The notes beneath the pieces were generated by a model. It worked only from the letters and a program-made list of their open reading frames with translations. It had not been told where the DNA came from and searched no databases. Both the position numbers and the translations under genes were made by a program. Positions 25,228 through 34,172 of a stretch of DNA of 64,000 nucleotides are shown here, piece by piece; the first letter of the stretch is position 1, and each line of letters opens with the position of its first letter. The stretch is from an uncultured Planctomycetota bacterium (GTDB lineage: Bacteria; Planctomycetota; Planctomycetia; Gemmatales; HRBIN36). Location: the NCBI GenBank assembly GCA_937944855.1, contig CALFAY010000043.1, forward strand, positions 1-64,000, written 5' to 3'.

Positions 25228-25980
25228 ATGGCCGCCGTCTTTCTGGAAAATGTCCACCTGACCTTCCGCGTGCGGCAGCAGTATCAGATCACGCTCAAGG
25301 AGTATCTGTTGCGGGGTATGTTCCGTGCTTCTCGAAACCCGATTCGTGAAATCCACGCCCTGCGGGATGTCGGTCTGCGTCTTCGGGCGGGGGATCGGTT
25401 CGGCATCATCGGCGGCAACGGGGCGGGTAAAAGCACCCTGCTGAAACTCCTGGCCGGGATCTACGCACCGACCCGGGGCACTCGCCGAGTCGTCGGACGC
25501 ATCAGTTCACTCTTCGAACTTTCGCTCGGCTTCGAGATGGAAGCCAGCGGCCGACAGAACATCCTTTATCGCGGCTACCTTCAGGGCGAAACCCCGCGTT
25601 CGATGCGGAAAAAGCTCGACGAAATCGCCGAGTTCAGCGAACTGGGCGAGTTTCTTGATACGCCCGTCCGCTACTACTCGGCCGGGATGCTCGTCCGGCT
25701 GGCGTTCTCCATCGCCACGGCCATCGAGCCGGAGATTCTCCTGGTGGACGAAGTGCTCAGCGCCGGCGATCTGTCTTTCCAGGAGAAGGCCCGGAAGCGG
25801 ATGAGAGAGATGATGTCCAAAGCCCAGATCCTCGTCGTGGTCAGTCATGATCTTGACAGTCTGCGGCGGATCTGCGACCGCGGCATCTGGCTGGATCATG
25901 GTCAGGTCCGGGCCGAAGGACCGATCGACCAGGTCATCACCGCCTACACCTCCCATGTGGAACACCGCCGCGCCGCGTGA
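25228..25980 (+). CDS. ABC ATPase, polysaccharide export (Wzt/TagH-like)
   Basis: A 250-residue nucleotide-binding subunit for the adjacent permease. Walker A is GGNGAGKST (about 61-69). The signature region reads YYSAGMLVRLAFSIATAIEPEILLVDEVLSAGD, typical of the Wzt/TagH branch. The switch His is in VVSHD. It lacks the C-terminal carbohydrate-binding domain of long Wzt proteins, so substrate choice may rest elsewhere. It converges with the RluA gene across a 22-base gap. Confidence 0.92.
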   Translation: MAAVFLENVHLTFRVRQQYQITLKEYLLRGMFRASRNPIREIHALRDVGLRLRAGDRFGIIGGNGAGKSTLLKLLAGIYAPTRGTRRVVGRISSLFELSLGFEMEASGRQNILYRGYLQGETPRSMRKKLDEIAEFSELGEFLDTPVRYYSAGMLVRLAFSIATAIEPEILLVDEVLSAGDLSFQEKARKRMREMMSKAQILVVVSHDLDSLRRICDRGIWLDHGQVRAEGPIDQVITAYTSHVEHRRAA

Positions 25981-26002
25981 TGTCCTGCCAGTCGCAGCGG
26001 AC

Positions 26003-26986
26003 TTACTTGGAACGTGCTTGGCGACGCAGGCGGTCGAGGAACGTCTGCAAATCGGGGGGCAAGGGCATTTCGAAGTGCAGGTAGGCCCCGGTGGTCGGAT
26101 GCTCGAAGCCCAACTCGGCGGCATGGAGAGCCAGTCGCGGTGCTCCGCTGTGATCCGGAATGGGCGGCTGGAACAGCGGTTGGTTGTAAACCTTCTCACC
26201 GCACAGCGGGTGTCCCTTCTCGGCGAGATGGATGCGGATCTGGTGCGTGCGGCCGGTTTCGAGCCGACATTCGACCAAAGTGTACGGCCCCAGACGTTCC
26301 AGAGGCTTGACGTGGGTGATGGCCCGCTTGCCCACGCCTTGGAGTGTCGTGCTGCCGCGACGCTTGTCGCCTCGATCGCGGACCAGGTAGGTGTCGATGG
26401 TCTGCTCTTTCGGCGCGCCGTGGACGATGGCCAGATAACGGCGATGGATGGTGTGCTTGCGGAATTGCAGGCCGAGATGCCGCTCAGCCTCAGCCGTGCG
26501 GGCAAAAACCATCAAGCCGCTGGTCTCCCGATCCAGCCGATGAACCGGGCGGATGCGGGGTAACTTGCCTCTGGCCGGGCGGCGGTTTTCATACCGGGCG
26601 ATGATGCGGGGCAGCAGTTCGTCCAGCGTCGGCTGCAACTGTTTGCGGCGAGCCGGCCAGTCCGCCTCCTCGGGATGGCGCACCGTGGTCAGTCCGGCCG
26701 GCTTCTCGATGACCACAATCTGCCCATCCAGATAGCGGATCGTGATGTCCTCATGGGTCGGCGGCTTGGGCGCGGAGTGGGGCAGAATCTTGACCACATC
26801 GCCCTCTTTCAGGCGTCGTGCCGGATCCAGACACAGGTTGCCGTTGATCATCACCCGGCGACCAGCGATGAGCTTGCGGACCTGGGCCCAGGACTGGCCG
26901 GGGAGGAGGGCCCGCAGCAGCGCTGCCAACGTCTGAGTGGCTTGCTCCGCTGTGACGTGATGAACGACTGCCTCACCAGAAGTCAT
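26003..26986 (-). CDS. RluA-family pseudouridine synthase
   Basis: Converts specific uridines of rRNA or tRNA to pseudouridine. It has an N-terminal S4 RNA-binding domain (about 35-70, VRKLIAGRRVMINGN) and a catalytic domain with the signature HRLDRETSG (Asp about 152). RLALHAAELGF lies near the C-terminus. About 327 residues, like RluD/RluC. The ATG at 26986 is preferred over a GTG three codons upstream because an AAGG lies about 11 bases before it. The exact target RNA cannot be assigned. Confidence 0.92.
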   Translation of the reverse strand: MTSGEAVVHHVTAEQATQTLAALLRALLPGQSWAQVRKLIAGRRVMINGNLCLDPARRLKEGDVVKILPHSAPKPPTHEDITIRYLDGQIVVIEKPAGLTTVRHPEEADWPARRKQLQPTLDELLPRIIARYENRRPARGKLPRIRPVHRLDRETSGLMVFARTAEAERHLGLQFRKHTIHRRYLAIVHGAPKEQTIDTYLVRDRGDKRRGSTTLQGVGKRAITHVKPLERLGPYTLVECRLETGRTHQIRIHLAEKGHPLCGEKVYNQPLFQPPIPDHSGAPRLALHAAELGFEHPTTGAYLHFEMPLPPDLQTFLDRLRRQARSK

Positions 26987-27035
26987 GCTAGACACAACCT
27001 TGTCACCATCCTCGGCCCTGGACCGGGGAGCGGGT

Positions 27036-29126
27036 TCATGCCTGCTTCGGCGCCCGGCCGGGCTTCACCTGCCGTCGAGCGGTCTTGCGTCCCGGACGGT
27101 AGCCGCGGCTGGGCTGTGGCGGGACGACGGCATGGGTGTACTCGCCGGAGAACTGATCGTTGGCACGTCGTCTCCGCGCTTCGATCGCTTCCCGGGGCGG
27201 ATGGGCCGGGATCAGTCCGTCGCAGCCGCCGATGAGGTCCGCACGCCCTGCTTCAAGCAACGCCTTGCGGACTTCAAACCAGTTCTCCGGTTTGAAAAAC
27301 TGCATCAAGGCCCGCTGCATCCGGCGGTTCTTCAGGTCCCGGGCCACGTACACCGGCTCCTTGGTGAACGGGTCCATCCCCGTGTAATACATACAGGTGG
27401 CGATGTCGAGCGGGGCCGGGATGAAGTCCTGCACCTGATCCGGGCGATAGCCGTTCCGCTTCAAAAACAAAGCCAGATCGATCATCGCTTTAAGGTCGGA
27501 GCCGGGATGGCTGGCGATGAAATACGGTACGAGGTACTGCTTCGGCTTGCCCGCTTTGTCCGAAGCCTTGCGGAAGGCCTGTGCGAATGTTTGGAAGTTG
27601 TCGGTGGGCGGCTTTTTCATCCGCTCCAGAACGCCGGGATCGGTGTGTTCCGGAGCGACCTTGAGATGTCCGCCGACGTGATGGGCCGCCAACTCCCGCA
27701 GATACTCCGGGGAAAGCTGGGCCAAGTCCATGCGGATACCGCTGGCGACCAGCACCTTGCGGATGCCCGGCGTCTGACGGGCCTTCCGCATCAGCTCAAT
27801 GAGCGGTCCATGATCGGTACCCAAGAATTTGCAGATGGTCGGATGCACGCACGACAGCCGCTTGCATTTCGCTTCGACTTCGGGCCGAGTGCAGCGCATC
27901 TGGTACATGTTCGCGGTCGGGCCGCCGATGTCGCTGACGACTCCCTTGAACTCCGGGTCCTCGGTCAGCCGCTGAATCTCCCGCAGCACGCTCTCCTGCG
28001 ACCGCGATTGAATGATCCGCCCCTGATGAGCGGTGATCGAGCAGAACGTGCAGCCGCCGAAGCAGCCCCGCATGATCGTCACCGAGTCTTTGATCATCTC
28101 GTGGGCCGGGATCGGTTCGGTGTACGACGGATGCGGCCGACGGGTGTAGGGCAGGTCGTAGATCCGGTCCATCTCCTCCTGGGACAAAGGAAAGGCCGGC
28201 GGATTTACCACGACCGCTTGCCGGTCGTGGAACTGGACCAGGGTCTTGGCGTTGTATGGGTTCGTGTTGACGTGGATGAGCCGAGTCGCCTTGGCGAAGG
28301 CGTATTTATCCGCCTTCACTTCCTCGTAGGAAGGCAGCAAAACGTAATCTTGGAGGAAGATGTTGTCGGCAAAGGGTTGAGGCTGCTCGATGGGCAGACC
28401 GGAGAGCTTACGTTCTTCGCTCGTGAAACCAGGGGACTCATGTCCGCCGATTGCCAACGCTTCGGACTCCTTAGCCCCGAGAGCGTAGGCGACGCCGCGC
28501 AGCCGTCGCAGGTCCTTCACCGTCCCGCCCCGAGCCAAAATGCGGGCGATCTCAACGATGACCTTCTCGCCCATGCCGTAGGCGACGAGATCGCATTTGG
28601 CATCGAGCATGATCGCTCGACGGACGGTGTCACTCCAGTAGTCGTAATGGGCCAACCGACGCAACGACGCTTCCACGCCGCCTGCGATGATCGGCACGCC
28701 GTGGAAGGCTTCCCGGGAGCGCTGGCAGTAAACCAGCGTTGCACGGTCGGGCCGCAGGCCGATCCGAGCGCCGGGCGAATAGGCGTCGTCATTGCGCACC
28801 TTCTTGTTGGCCGTGTAATGGTTGATCATCGAGTCCATGTTGCCGGCGCTGATGGCGAAGAACAGCCGAGGCCGACCGAACCGCCGCCACGGTTCGCAGG
28901 ACCGCCAGTCGGGCTGACTCAGAATGGCGACGCGGAATCCGGCCGCTTCCAGGACCCGGCCCAGAATCGCCATGGCGAAGGATGGATGATCGACATAGGC
29001 ATCGCCGGTGACGAAAACGACGTCCACCTCGTCCCAGCCGCGCGCGGCCATCTCCTCCCGCGTCATTGGTAAATGCTGGGACGTCAGACGCTCCCCGGTC
29101 GCCATCGGCAAACTGATTCGCTTCAT
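27036..29126 (-). CDS. ygiQ: YgiQ-family radical SAM protein
   Basis: A 696-residue radical SAM enzyme of the YgiQ/UPF0313 family, whose substrate is still unknown. The cluster motif CFGGCTFC (CxxxCxxC) sits mid-protein. The N-terminus has the family's [20 protein letters not shown] region, and a [12 protein letters not shown] segment follows the cluster. The C-terminal tail is basic ([13 protein letters not shown]). A TATAAT lies only 8 bases before the ATG. Confidence 0.95.
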   Translation of the reverse strand: MKRISLPMATGERLTSQHLPMTREEMAARGWDEVDVVFVTGDAYVDHPSFAMAILGRVLEAAGFRVAILSQPDWRSCEPWRRFGRPRLFFAISAGNMDSMINHYTANKKVRNDDAYSPGARIGLRPDRATLVYCQRSREAFHGVPIIAGGVEASLRRLAHYDYWSDTVRRAIMLDAKCDLVAYGMGEKVIVEIARILARGGTVKDLRRLRGVAYALGAKESEALAIGGHESPGFTSEERKLSGLPIEQPQPFADNIFLQDYVLLPSYEEVKADKYAFAKATRLIHVNTNPYNAKTLVQFHDRQAVVVNPPAFPLSQEEMDRIYDLPYTRRPHPSYTEPIPAHEMIKDSVTIMRGCFGGCTFCSITAHQGRIIQSRSQESVLREIQRLTEDPEFKGVVSDIGGPTANMYQMRCTRPEVEAKCKRLSCVHPTICKFLGTDHGPLIELMRKARQTPGIRKVLVASGIRMDLAQLSPEYLRELAAHHVGGHLKVAPEHTDPGVLERMKKPPTDNFQTFAQAFRKASDKAGKPKQYLVPYFIASHPGSDLKAMIDLALFLKRNGYRPDQVQDFIPAPLDIATCMYYTGMDPFTKEPVYVARDLKNRRMQRALMQFFKPENWFEVRKALLEAGRADLIGGCDGLIPAHPPREAIEARRRRANDQFSGEYTHAVVPPQPSRGYRPGRKTARRQVKPGRAPKQA

Positions 29127-29134
29127 GATGTTCG

Positions 29135-29140
29135 ATTATA
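29135..29140 (-). promoter_or_regulatory. -10 box immediately upstream of ygiQ
   Basis: A perfect TATAAT on the minus strand ending 8 bases before the ygiQ ATG. No good -35 is seen at 16-18 bases. If used, the transcript would have almost no leader. Confidence 0.4.
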
Positions 29141-29178
29141 CGCCGATTCCGAGGCCGCATTGCCCCACAGACGGACAA

Positions 29179-29212
29179 ACGGGCGCGGTGCCCATATTGC
29201 CGCCGCGCCCGT
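29179..29212 (-). terminator. hairpin after the ygiQ promoter region / Gfo-Idh-MocA gene
   Basis: A 10-bp perfect GC-rich stem, ACGGGCGCGG / CCGCGCCCGT, with a 14-base loop. It is located 37 bases after the Gfo/Idh/MocA stop on the minus strand. Only a short T-rich stretch (GTTTGTCC) follows the stem. Confidence 0.5.
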
Positions 29213-29248
29213 CCCTGCCGTTTTGCTCGTCTGTACCCGTCAGTTCGC

Positions 29249-30625
29249 TCACACTTCCAGTTTCCACGGAGCGCGGTAAGGTCGGCTCAGCCAGGCGTTG
29301 CCCGTCTCGGCGTTGGGCCCGACGAACTTCTCTTCCGCCGGGTCCCACTGGAGCTTCAGGCCCGTCCGCAGGGCGATGTTGCCCAGATGGCAAACGCTCA
29401 CGGAACGATGGCCGACCACGACGTTGCAAATCGGCTGCTTGCGGCTCTTGATGCAATCGATGAAGTTGCCGCCGTGGCTGGTCGAGACTTCGAGACGGAC
29501 GGCATCGGCAGGCAACGGCTCCTTGAGGAGTTTCTCGTCACTGGCGACGATCTCAGCCCGGCTGACGAAGATCCAACTGCCGTTCTCCCCGTCGAAACGC
29601 ACGCCCTCGGCCGCCTTGAACCGCTCGTGGCCCGGAGCGCTGGCCCGGTCGCTGGTGCAGGTCATGGGTACGCCGTTGGCATACTGGTAGTAGAGCTTGA
29701 AGGTAGGATGGCAGTCGAAGCAGTACGGTTCCTTGGTCGGGGCTTCGCCCTCGGCCCAGACGGCGACCGGTCCACTGTCGTCCATGCCCAAGGCCCACTG
29801 GGCAATGTCGTTCATGTGCGCGCCCCAGTCGGTCTGCTTGCCGCCGGAGAACTGGTACCACCAGCGGAAGTCATAATGGCAGTTCTTTTCGCAGTATTCG
29901 ACCTTGGGCGTGGGACCGAGCCAGAAGTCCCAGTTGAGTTCCGGCGGGACCGGCTTGATCGGGAAGGGTCCGCCCTTGGGATTGCTGCCGATGAAGGTGG
30001 TGATCTGCTTGAGCTTGCCCAGGCGGCCGTTGCGGACCAGTTCGCAGGCCAACCGCCACTGCTGCCCTTCGGAGCGCTGTTGGCTGCCGGTCTGGAGAAT
30101 TCGGCCGGTGGCCTTGGACACTTTGACCATCGCCTTGCCTTCGTCGATGAACAGCGTCAGAGGCTTCTCGCAGTAAACGTCTTTGCCAGCCTTCATGGCC
30201 GCGATCGAGGGCAGCGTGTGCCAGTGGTCGGGCGTGCCGACGATGACGAAATCGAGGTCCTTGCGGTCCACCAGTTCCCGGTAGTCGCGGTAGGTGGCCA
30301 GCTTGTCCACGCCGCTTTTGGCTGCTTGTTCCTTGAACTGGTTGGCCGCTTGTTCGAGATGGCGAGCATCCACGTCGCACAGAGCGACTAGTTGGCATTC
30401 AGGCCGACCGATGAATCGGCCGACATTGGCTCGGCCCATGCCGCCGCAGCCGATCAGCCCGAAGCGGATCTTGTCGTTCGGTCCGGCGCGGCGAACCTTG
30501 GCGGCCTGTTCCTCGTCGAAGGCGACAATTTCCCTCGCATACCACAGCGGCAGTCCGGCTGCCACCAAGGCACCCACGGAGCGGGCCAGGAACCCACGGC
30601 GGGACATCCCCAAACGGTAATTCAT
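29249..30625 (-). CDS. Tat-exported Gfo/Idh/MocA-family oxidoreductase
   Basis: A 458-residue NAD(P)-dependent oxidoreductase of the type expanded in planctomycetes, acting on sugars or inositol-like compounds. The ATG at 30623-30625 follows GGAAGGAGG. A twin-arginine signal (SRRGFLA, then a hydrophobic run) directs folded export. The Rossmann fold begins at GLIGCGGMGRANV, and the EKP motif (CEKPLT) is present. The C-terminal domain shows the WWYQFSGGKQTDWGAHMNDIAQWAL region of the secreted planctomycete subgroup. The true substrate is unknown. A promoter with good spacing lies upstream. Confidence 0.92.
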   Translation of the reverse strand: MNYRLGMSRRGFLARSVGALVAAGLPLWYAREIVAFDEEQAAKVRRAGPNDKIRFGLIGCGGMGRANVGRFIGRPECQLVALCDVDARHLEQAANQFKEQAAKSGVDKLATYRDYRELVDRKDLDFVIVGTPDHWHTLPSIAAMKAGKDVYCEKPLTLFIDEGKAMVKVSKATGRILQTGSQQRSEGQQWRLACELVRNGRLGKLKQITTFIGSNPKGGPFPIKPVPPELNWDFWLGPTPKVEYCEKNCHYDFRWWYQFSGGKQTDWGAHMNDIAQWALGMDDSGPVAVWAEGEAPTKEPYCFDCHPTFKLYYQYANGVPMTCTSDRASAPGHERFKAAEGVRFDGENGSWIFVSRAEIVASDEKLLKEPLPADAVRLEVSTSHGGNFIDCIKSRKQPICNVVVGHRSVSVCHLGNIALRTGLKLQWDPAEEKFVGPNAETGNAWLSRPYRAPWKLEV

Positions 30626-30684
30626 GTTCGCCTCCTTCCCTCGGGATTCAAGCGGGTGGGATGGCTTGACCCTCACTCGTCGCC

Positions 30685-30713
30685 AGTGTACGCCTCCACC
30701 GACCGGGCTTCAA
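30685..30713 (-). promoter_or_regulatory. sigma70-type promoter for the Gfo/Idh/MocA gene
   Basis: On the minus strand TTGAAG (30708-30713), a 17-base spacer and TACACT (30685-30690). It lies about 60 bases upstream of the start codon and is arranged divergently with the DUF6370 promoter. Confidence 0.55.
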
Positions 30714-30730
30714 CTTGGAACTGGAACTAC

Positions 30731-30759
30731 TTGATGCACTTTTGTCGAAAGGCTAGAAT
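30731..30759 (+). promoter_or_regulatory. sigma70-type promoter for the DUF6370 gene
   Basis: TTGATG (30731-30736), 17-base spacer, TAGAAT (30754-30759). The -35 boxes of this and the divergent promoter are 17 bases apart. Confidence 0.6.
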
Positions 30760-30835
30760 CTTTGACAGTCGGGATGAGGAGGCGTGGCCACGGGGGTCGC
30801 GCCTCGCATCTCGGGCGATGTCAGAGAGGTTTACC

Positions 30836-31156
30836 ATGCGTCTGATCGCCGCAGCCTTGTCCCTTGTGTTTGCCGTCGCTTTGGTGGCCGGCGTCTCGGC
30901 GGCCGATGACAAGCAGGTCACTCTGGAAGGGACCATCACCTGCGCCAAGTGCGACCTGAAGAAAGAGAACGCCTGCGCCACCGTGATCGTCGTCAAGAAG
31001 GACGGCAAGGACGTCATCTACTACTTCGACGAGAAGGGACACAAGGAACATCACAGCAAGGTCTGCACCGAGGCCAAGAAGGGCAAGGTGACCGGCACGC
31101 TCAGCAAGAAGAACGGCAAGGAGATCATCACGGTCGCCAAGGTGGAGATCAAGTAG
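30836..31156 (+). CDS. small secreted DUF6370-like protein
   Basis: A 106-residue protein with a signal peptide (MRLIAAALSLVFAVALVAG, cleaved near SAA). The mature domain of about 80 residues has the motif GTITCAKCDLKK, then a further Cys (CATVI) and HHSKVC. The four cysteines and two histidines could bind metal or form disulfides. It resembles the small DUF6370 family of planctomycetes, whose function is unknown. The ATG at 30836 follows GAGAGG. It has its own promoter and a strong terminator, so it is a single-gene unit. Confidence 0.8.
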   Translation: MRLIAAALSLVFAVALVAGVSAADDKQVTLEGTITCAKCDLKKENACATVIVVKKDGKDVIYYFDEKGHKEHHSKVCTEAKKGKVTGTLSKKNGKEIITVAKVEIK

Positions 31157-31185
31157 CTCCGCGTTTCCCCCCTTCCGACAACCTC

Positions 31186-31223
31186 GACACCGCCGGGTGA
31201 CTAGTCGGGCGGTGTCTTTTTTT
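31186..31223 (+). terminator. Rho-independent terminator of the DUF6370 gene
   Basis: A 9-bp perfect stem GACACCGCC / GGCGGTGTC with a 13-base loop, followed directly by seven T. It is a textbook intrinsic terminator 30 bases after the stop. Confidence 0.9.
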
Positions 31224-31239
31224 GGTCCGTAGTGCGGGT

Positions 31240-31268
31240 TTGCTCCCAGCCGACGAGGGGCCTAACAT
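31240..31268 (+). promoter_or_regulatory. possible promoter of ispH
   Basis: TTGCTC (31240-31245), 17-base spacer, TAACAT (31263-31268). The hexamers are mediocre, but the position right after a terminator and 26 bases before the GTG start is sensible. Confidence 0.35.
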
Positions 31269-31294
31269 AGTTGGGGAACGAGGGAGGACCGTCC

Positions 31295-32230
31295 GTGCGA
31301 GTTATCCTTGCCAACCCGCGGGGCTTTTGTGCTGGCGTCAACATGGCCATAGAGTCCCTGGAGCGGGCCTTGGAGTTGTTCGGTACGCCGCTGTATGTCT
31401 ATCACGAAATCGTCCATAATCGTCCCGTAGTAGAGCGGTTCGTGAAGCGTGGCGTCGTTTTTGTGGATGATTTAAGCCAAGTTCCCCACGGGTCTTATCT
31501 GCTGTTCAGCGCTCACGGCGTTTCCCCGGCCATCCGAGAGGAGGCCCGGCGCAGGAGCCTGTACGCCATCGACGCGACCTGTCCGCTGGTGACCAAGGTG
31601 CACCTGGAAGCGGCCCGCTTCGCCGCCGAGGGTTACACGATCATTCTCATCGGCCACGAGGGGCATGACGAAGTCGTCGGCACGATGGGCGAAGCTCCGG
31701 AGGCCATTCGCCTGGTGGAGTCAGTCGAAGATGTCGAACGACTTGATCTGCCCGCGGATGCCAAGGTGGCCTATCTGACCCAGACGACGCTCAGCGTCGA
31801 TGATGCCAACATCATCATCGAAGCGCTGCGGAAGCGGTTCCCGCAGATCGTCGGGCCGAGCAAAGACGACATCTGCTACGCCACGCAGAACCGTCAGGAA
31901 GCAGTCAAGGAGTTGGTTCCGCAAGCCGATCTCGTTCTCGTCTTCGGCAGTAAGAACAGCTCCAACAGCCAGCGGCTTCAGGAAATCGCCCGGGACCACG
32001 GCAAACCGGCCTACCTCATCGACGGCGTTCAAGAATTGCAGGACGTCTGGTTCGACGGGGTAAAGAGCGTGCTGGTGACGGCCGGAGCCAGCGCCCCGGA
32101 AGACGTCGTCGAAGAAGCCATCCGCTACCTGCAAGACCGCTACGGAGCCACAGTCCAGGAGCGCGTCATCCGCGAGGAACACGTCCGCTTTCCGCTGCCG
32201 CGAGAATTGCGTCTGCTCAGTCACGCCTGA
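31295..32230 (+). CDS. ispH: 4-hydroxy-3-methylbut-2-enyl diphosphate reductase
   Basis: The last step of the MEP isoprenoid pathway, making IPP and DMAPP with a [4Fe-4S] cluster. The GTG start (31295) follows AGGGAGGA, and gives 311 residues. The three cluster cysteines are at 12 (GFCAGV), 96 (DATCPLV) and 194 (DICYATQ), almost the positions in E. coli IspH (12, 96, 197). The SAHGVSP and NSSNSQRL motifs are also intact. It converges with the PxpB-like gene with a 10-base overlap. Confidence 0.96.
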   Translation: MRVILANPRGFCAGVNMAIESLERALELFGTPLYVYHEIVHNRPVVERFVKRGVVFVDDLSQVPHGSYLLFSAHGVSPAIREEARRRSLYAIDATCPLVTKVHLEAARFAAEGYTIILIGHEGHDEVVGTMGEAPEAIRLVESVEDVERLDLPADAKVAYLTQTTLSVDDANIIIEALRKRFPQIVGPSKDDICYATQNRQEAVKELVPQADLVLVFGSKNSSNSQRLQEIARDHGKPAYLIDGVQELQDVWFDGVKSVLVTAGASAPEDVVEEAIRYLQDRYGATVQERVIREEHVRFPLPRELRLLSHA

Positions 32231-32946
32231 GATCGAAGTGGCTGCCCGGCAGAGGTGCCTTCCCCCGGCAAGCGTTCGCCGAGGAGTCGGCGGTATTCGC
32301 TCTCGTCAATGCGTCGGAAGCGGACCCGATCGCCGATCTGGATCGGGAAAAAGCCGTCGGCCACGTCCACCAGCACCAGCGGCGTTCTGCCGATAATGTT
32401 CCATCCGCCCGGACGTGGAAGCGGATAGGTGCCGGTCTGTCGTCCAGCGAGCGCCACACTGCCCGGTTCCACCCGCAGCCGCGGCTGCTCCAGCCGAGGC
32501 ACCCCGGCCAGGCGGTCGTCAAGGTAACCCAGATACGGAAAACCGGGACAGAAGCCGATGGCGTACACTGTGTATTCCACGGATAAATGCCGGGCGATGA
32601 TCTCGTCGCCACTCAGCCCCGTGAAGCGGCTGACTCGATCCATGTCGCGTTGCATCTCGTAGCAGCACGGGATTTCGTGGAGCCGTCCCGCCAACTGTGC
32701 GTCGCGGAGCGAGATCCGTTGCAGCAGCTCCATCGCCGCGGCACTGGAGATACGCTCTGTGTCGTGAAAAACGGCGACGCTGAAGTAGGCACAGACGACA
32801 TCGAGAATCCAATCGTAATCCGCCAGGCGACAGGCGGCGGCGAAGCGGAGGGCATCGTGTTCGCTGGTGAACATGGCCAGGACGCCTTGATCGCCGAACG
32901 GCTCGATATTCCGTAGTTCAACAGGGTGTTCCGACGCGGTGGTCAT
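32221..32946 (-). CDS. pxpB: 5-oxoprolinase subunit B / KipI-like protein
   Basis: A 241-residue protein of the PxpB/KipI (allophanate hydrolase subunit 1-like) family. The signature FCPGFPYLGYLDDRL is present, with ALAGRQTGTYPLPRPGGWNIIGRT after it. PxpB normally works with PxpA and PxpC to open 5-oxoproline, but neither partner gene is adjacent, so the assignment to that reaction is by family only. The ATG at 32944-32946 gives the usual family length; an ATG 18 codons upstream would crowd the divergent gene. Confidence 0.85.
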   Translation of the reverse strand: MTTASEHPVELRNIEPFGDQGVLAMFTSEHDALRFAAACRLADYDWILDVVCAYFSVAVFHDTERISSAAAMELLQRISLRDAQLAGRLHEIPCCYEMQRDMDRVSRFTGLSGDEIIARHLSVEYTVYAIGFCPGFPYLGYLDDRLAGVPRLEQPRLRVEPGSVALAGRQTGTYPLPRPGGWNIIGRTPLVLVDVADGFFPIQIGDRVRFRRIDESEYRRLLGERLPGEGTSAGQPLRSQA

Positions 32947-33002
32947 GTTGCTGCGAAGTCCGCGGCACCGCCGGGACCAGAAACCTCCTGCGACTATCAT
33001 CT

Positions 33003-34112
33003 ATGCCGCGCGTTCTCGATTGGCTGAAGGAACCGGACCCGAGGGCAGTCGTTCATGAGGCCGTCGAAGCCCTGCGCTCCGGTCAGGTAGTAGCGTTTCC
33101 CACGGAGACAGTGTACGGGCTGGCGGCAGATGCGGGTTCGCCGGAGGGTGTGGAACGGCTCGTGCATTGCAAGGGGCGGCCCGAAGACAAGCCCATGGCC
33201 CTGGCCTTGGCCGATCCGCTCGATCTGCCCCTGTGGGTTCCGCAGCTTGGAACCCTGGCCCGTCGGCTCAGCCGGCGCTGCTGGCCCGGACCGCTGACCT
33301 TGGTGTTTTCCGGCGGTTTTGACGTGAGCCGGCTGCCAACGGCGGTGCACCGTTACATCTGCGGCAAGGGAACGCTCGGCATCCGGGTGCCTGCTCATGA
33401 AGCCATACTCGCGGTGATCGACACGCTCGGCAGGCCGCTGGTACTGACCAGCGCCAACCGCAGCGGCGAACCGGATGCCGTGACCGGCCAACAGGTGGCT
33501 GACGCTCTGGGAGAGGCAGTTCCCTTGGTTATCGACTCTGGTCCAACCCGGTACGGCAAGCCGTCGAGCGTGGTTTTGATCAAGGACGACCAGTGGCAGA
33601 TGCTTCGAGAGGGCGTTGTTTCCTCCGACACGCTTACGCAACTGAGCGGGATCATGATCCTGTTCGTCTGCACGGGCAACACCTGCCGCAGTCCGCTGGC
33701 CGAAACGCTGTGCAAAAAGCTGCTGGCGGAGCGGCTCGGCTGCTCGCCGGACGATCTTCCCCGGCGCGGTTTTCTGATCCGCTCGGCGGGTCTGGGGGCC
33801 TTGCCCGGCGCGCCGGCGGCGGCCGAAGCGGTAGCCGTCGCTCAGACCCGGGGCGGCGACCTCTCGCAGCACGTCACCCGGCCTCTGACGGATCGGCTGG
33901 TCCTGCAAGCCGACTACGTTTTCGCCATGACCCGGAGCCACCTGGCGGCCTTGGAGGAATTGAACTTTTCCGAAGGCCCGCACCTGGATTTGCTGTGCCC
34001 GGACGGCAGGGACATCGAAGATCCGCTCGGCGGCGACCGCGCCCAGTATGAGTCTTGTGCCGAGCAGATCGAAAGCTGTTTGCGGTCGCGCTTGCCCCAA
34101 TTGCTTGGTTAG
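33003..34112 (+). CDS. Sua5/YrdC threonylcarbamoyl-AMP synthase fused to low-molecular-weight protein-tyrosine phosphatase
   Basis: A 369-residue two-domain protein. Residues about 15-210 are a YrdC/Sua5 domain: AFPTETVYGLAADA near 31, KGRPEDKPMALA near 58, RCWPGPLTLVF near 92 and LVLTSANRSGE near 147. Sua5 makes the threonylcarbamoyl-AMP used for t6A37 in tRNAs. Residues about 218-369 are an LMW phosphatase with the P-loop CTGNTCRS (Cys223) and a late DP motif (IEDPLGGD) supplying the general acid. The join is short. An internal ATG (33654) preceded by GAGCGGG could also give the phosphatase alone. rpiB follows, as in the Bacillus ywl cluster where these are separate genes. Confidence 0.92.
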   Translation: MPRVLDWLKEPDPRAVVHEAVEALRSGQVVAFPTETVYGLAADAGSPEGVERLVHCKGRPEDKPMALALADPLDLPLWVPQLGTLARRLSRRCWPGPLTLVFSGGFDVSRLPTAVHRYICGKGTLGIRVPAHEAILAVIDTLGRPLVLTSANRSGEPDAVTGQQVADALGEAVPLVIDSGPTRYGKPSSVVLIKDDQWQMLREGVVSSDTLTQLSGIMILFVCTGNTCRSPLAETLCKKLLAERLGCSPDDLPRRGFLIRSAGLGALPGAPAAAEAVAVAQTRGGDLSQHVTRPLTDRLVLQADYVFAMTRSHLAALEELNFSEGPHLDLLCPDGRDIEDPLGGDRAQYESCAEQIESCLRSRLPQLLG

Positions 34113-34172
34113 GATAGGCTGGGCAGTAGCCGTACAGCACGCGGCCAACGTGAACGACTCTGTGGACTCGCC

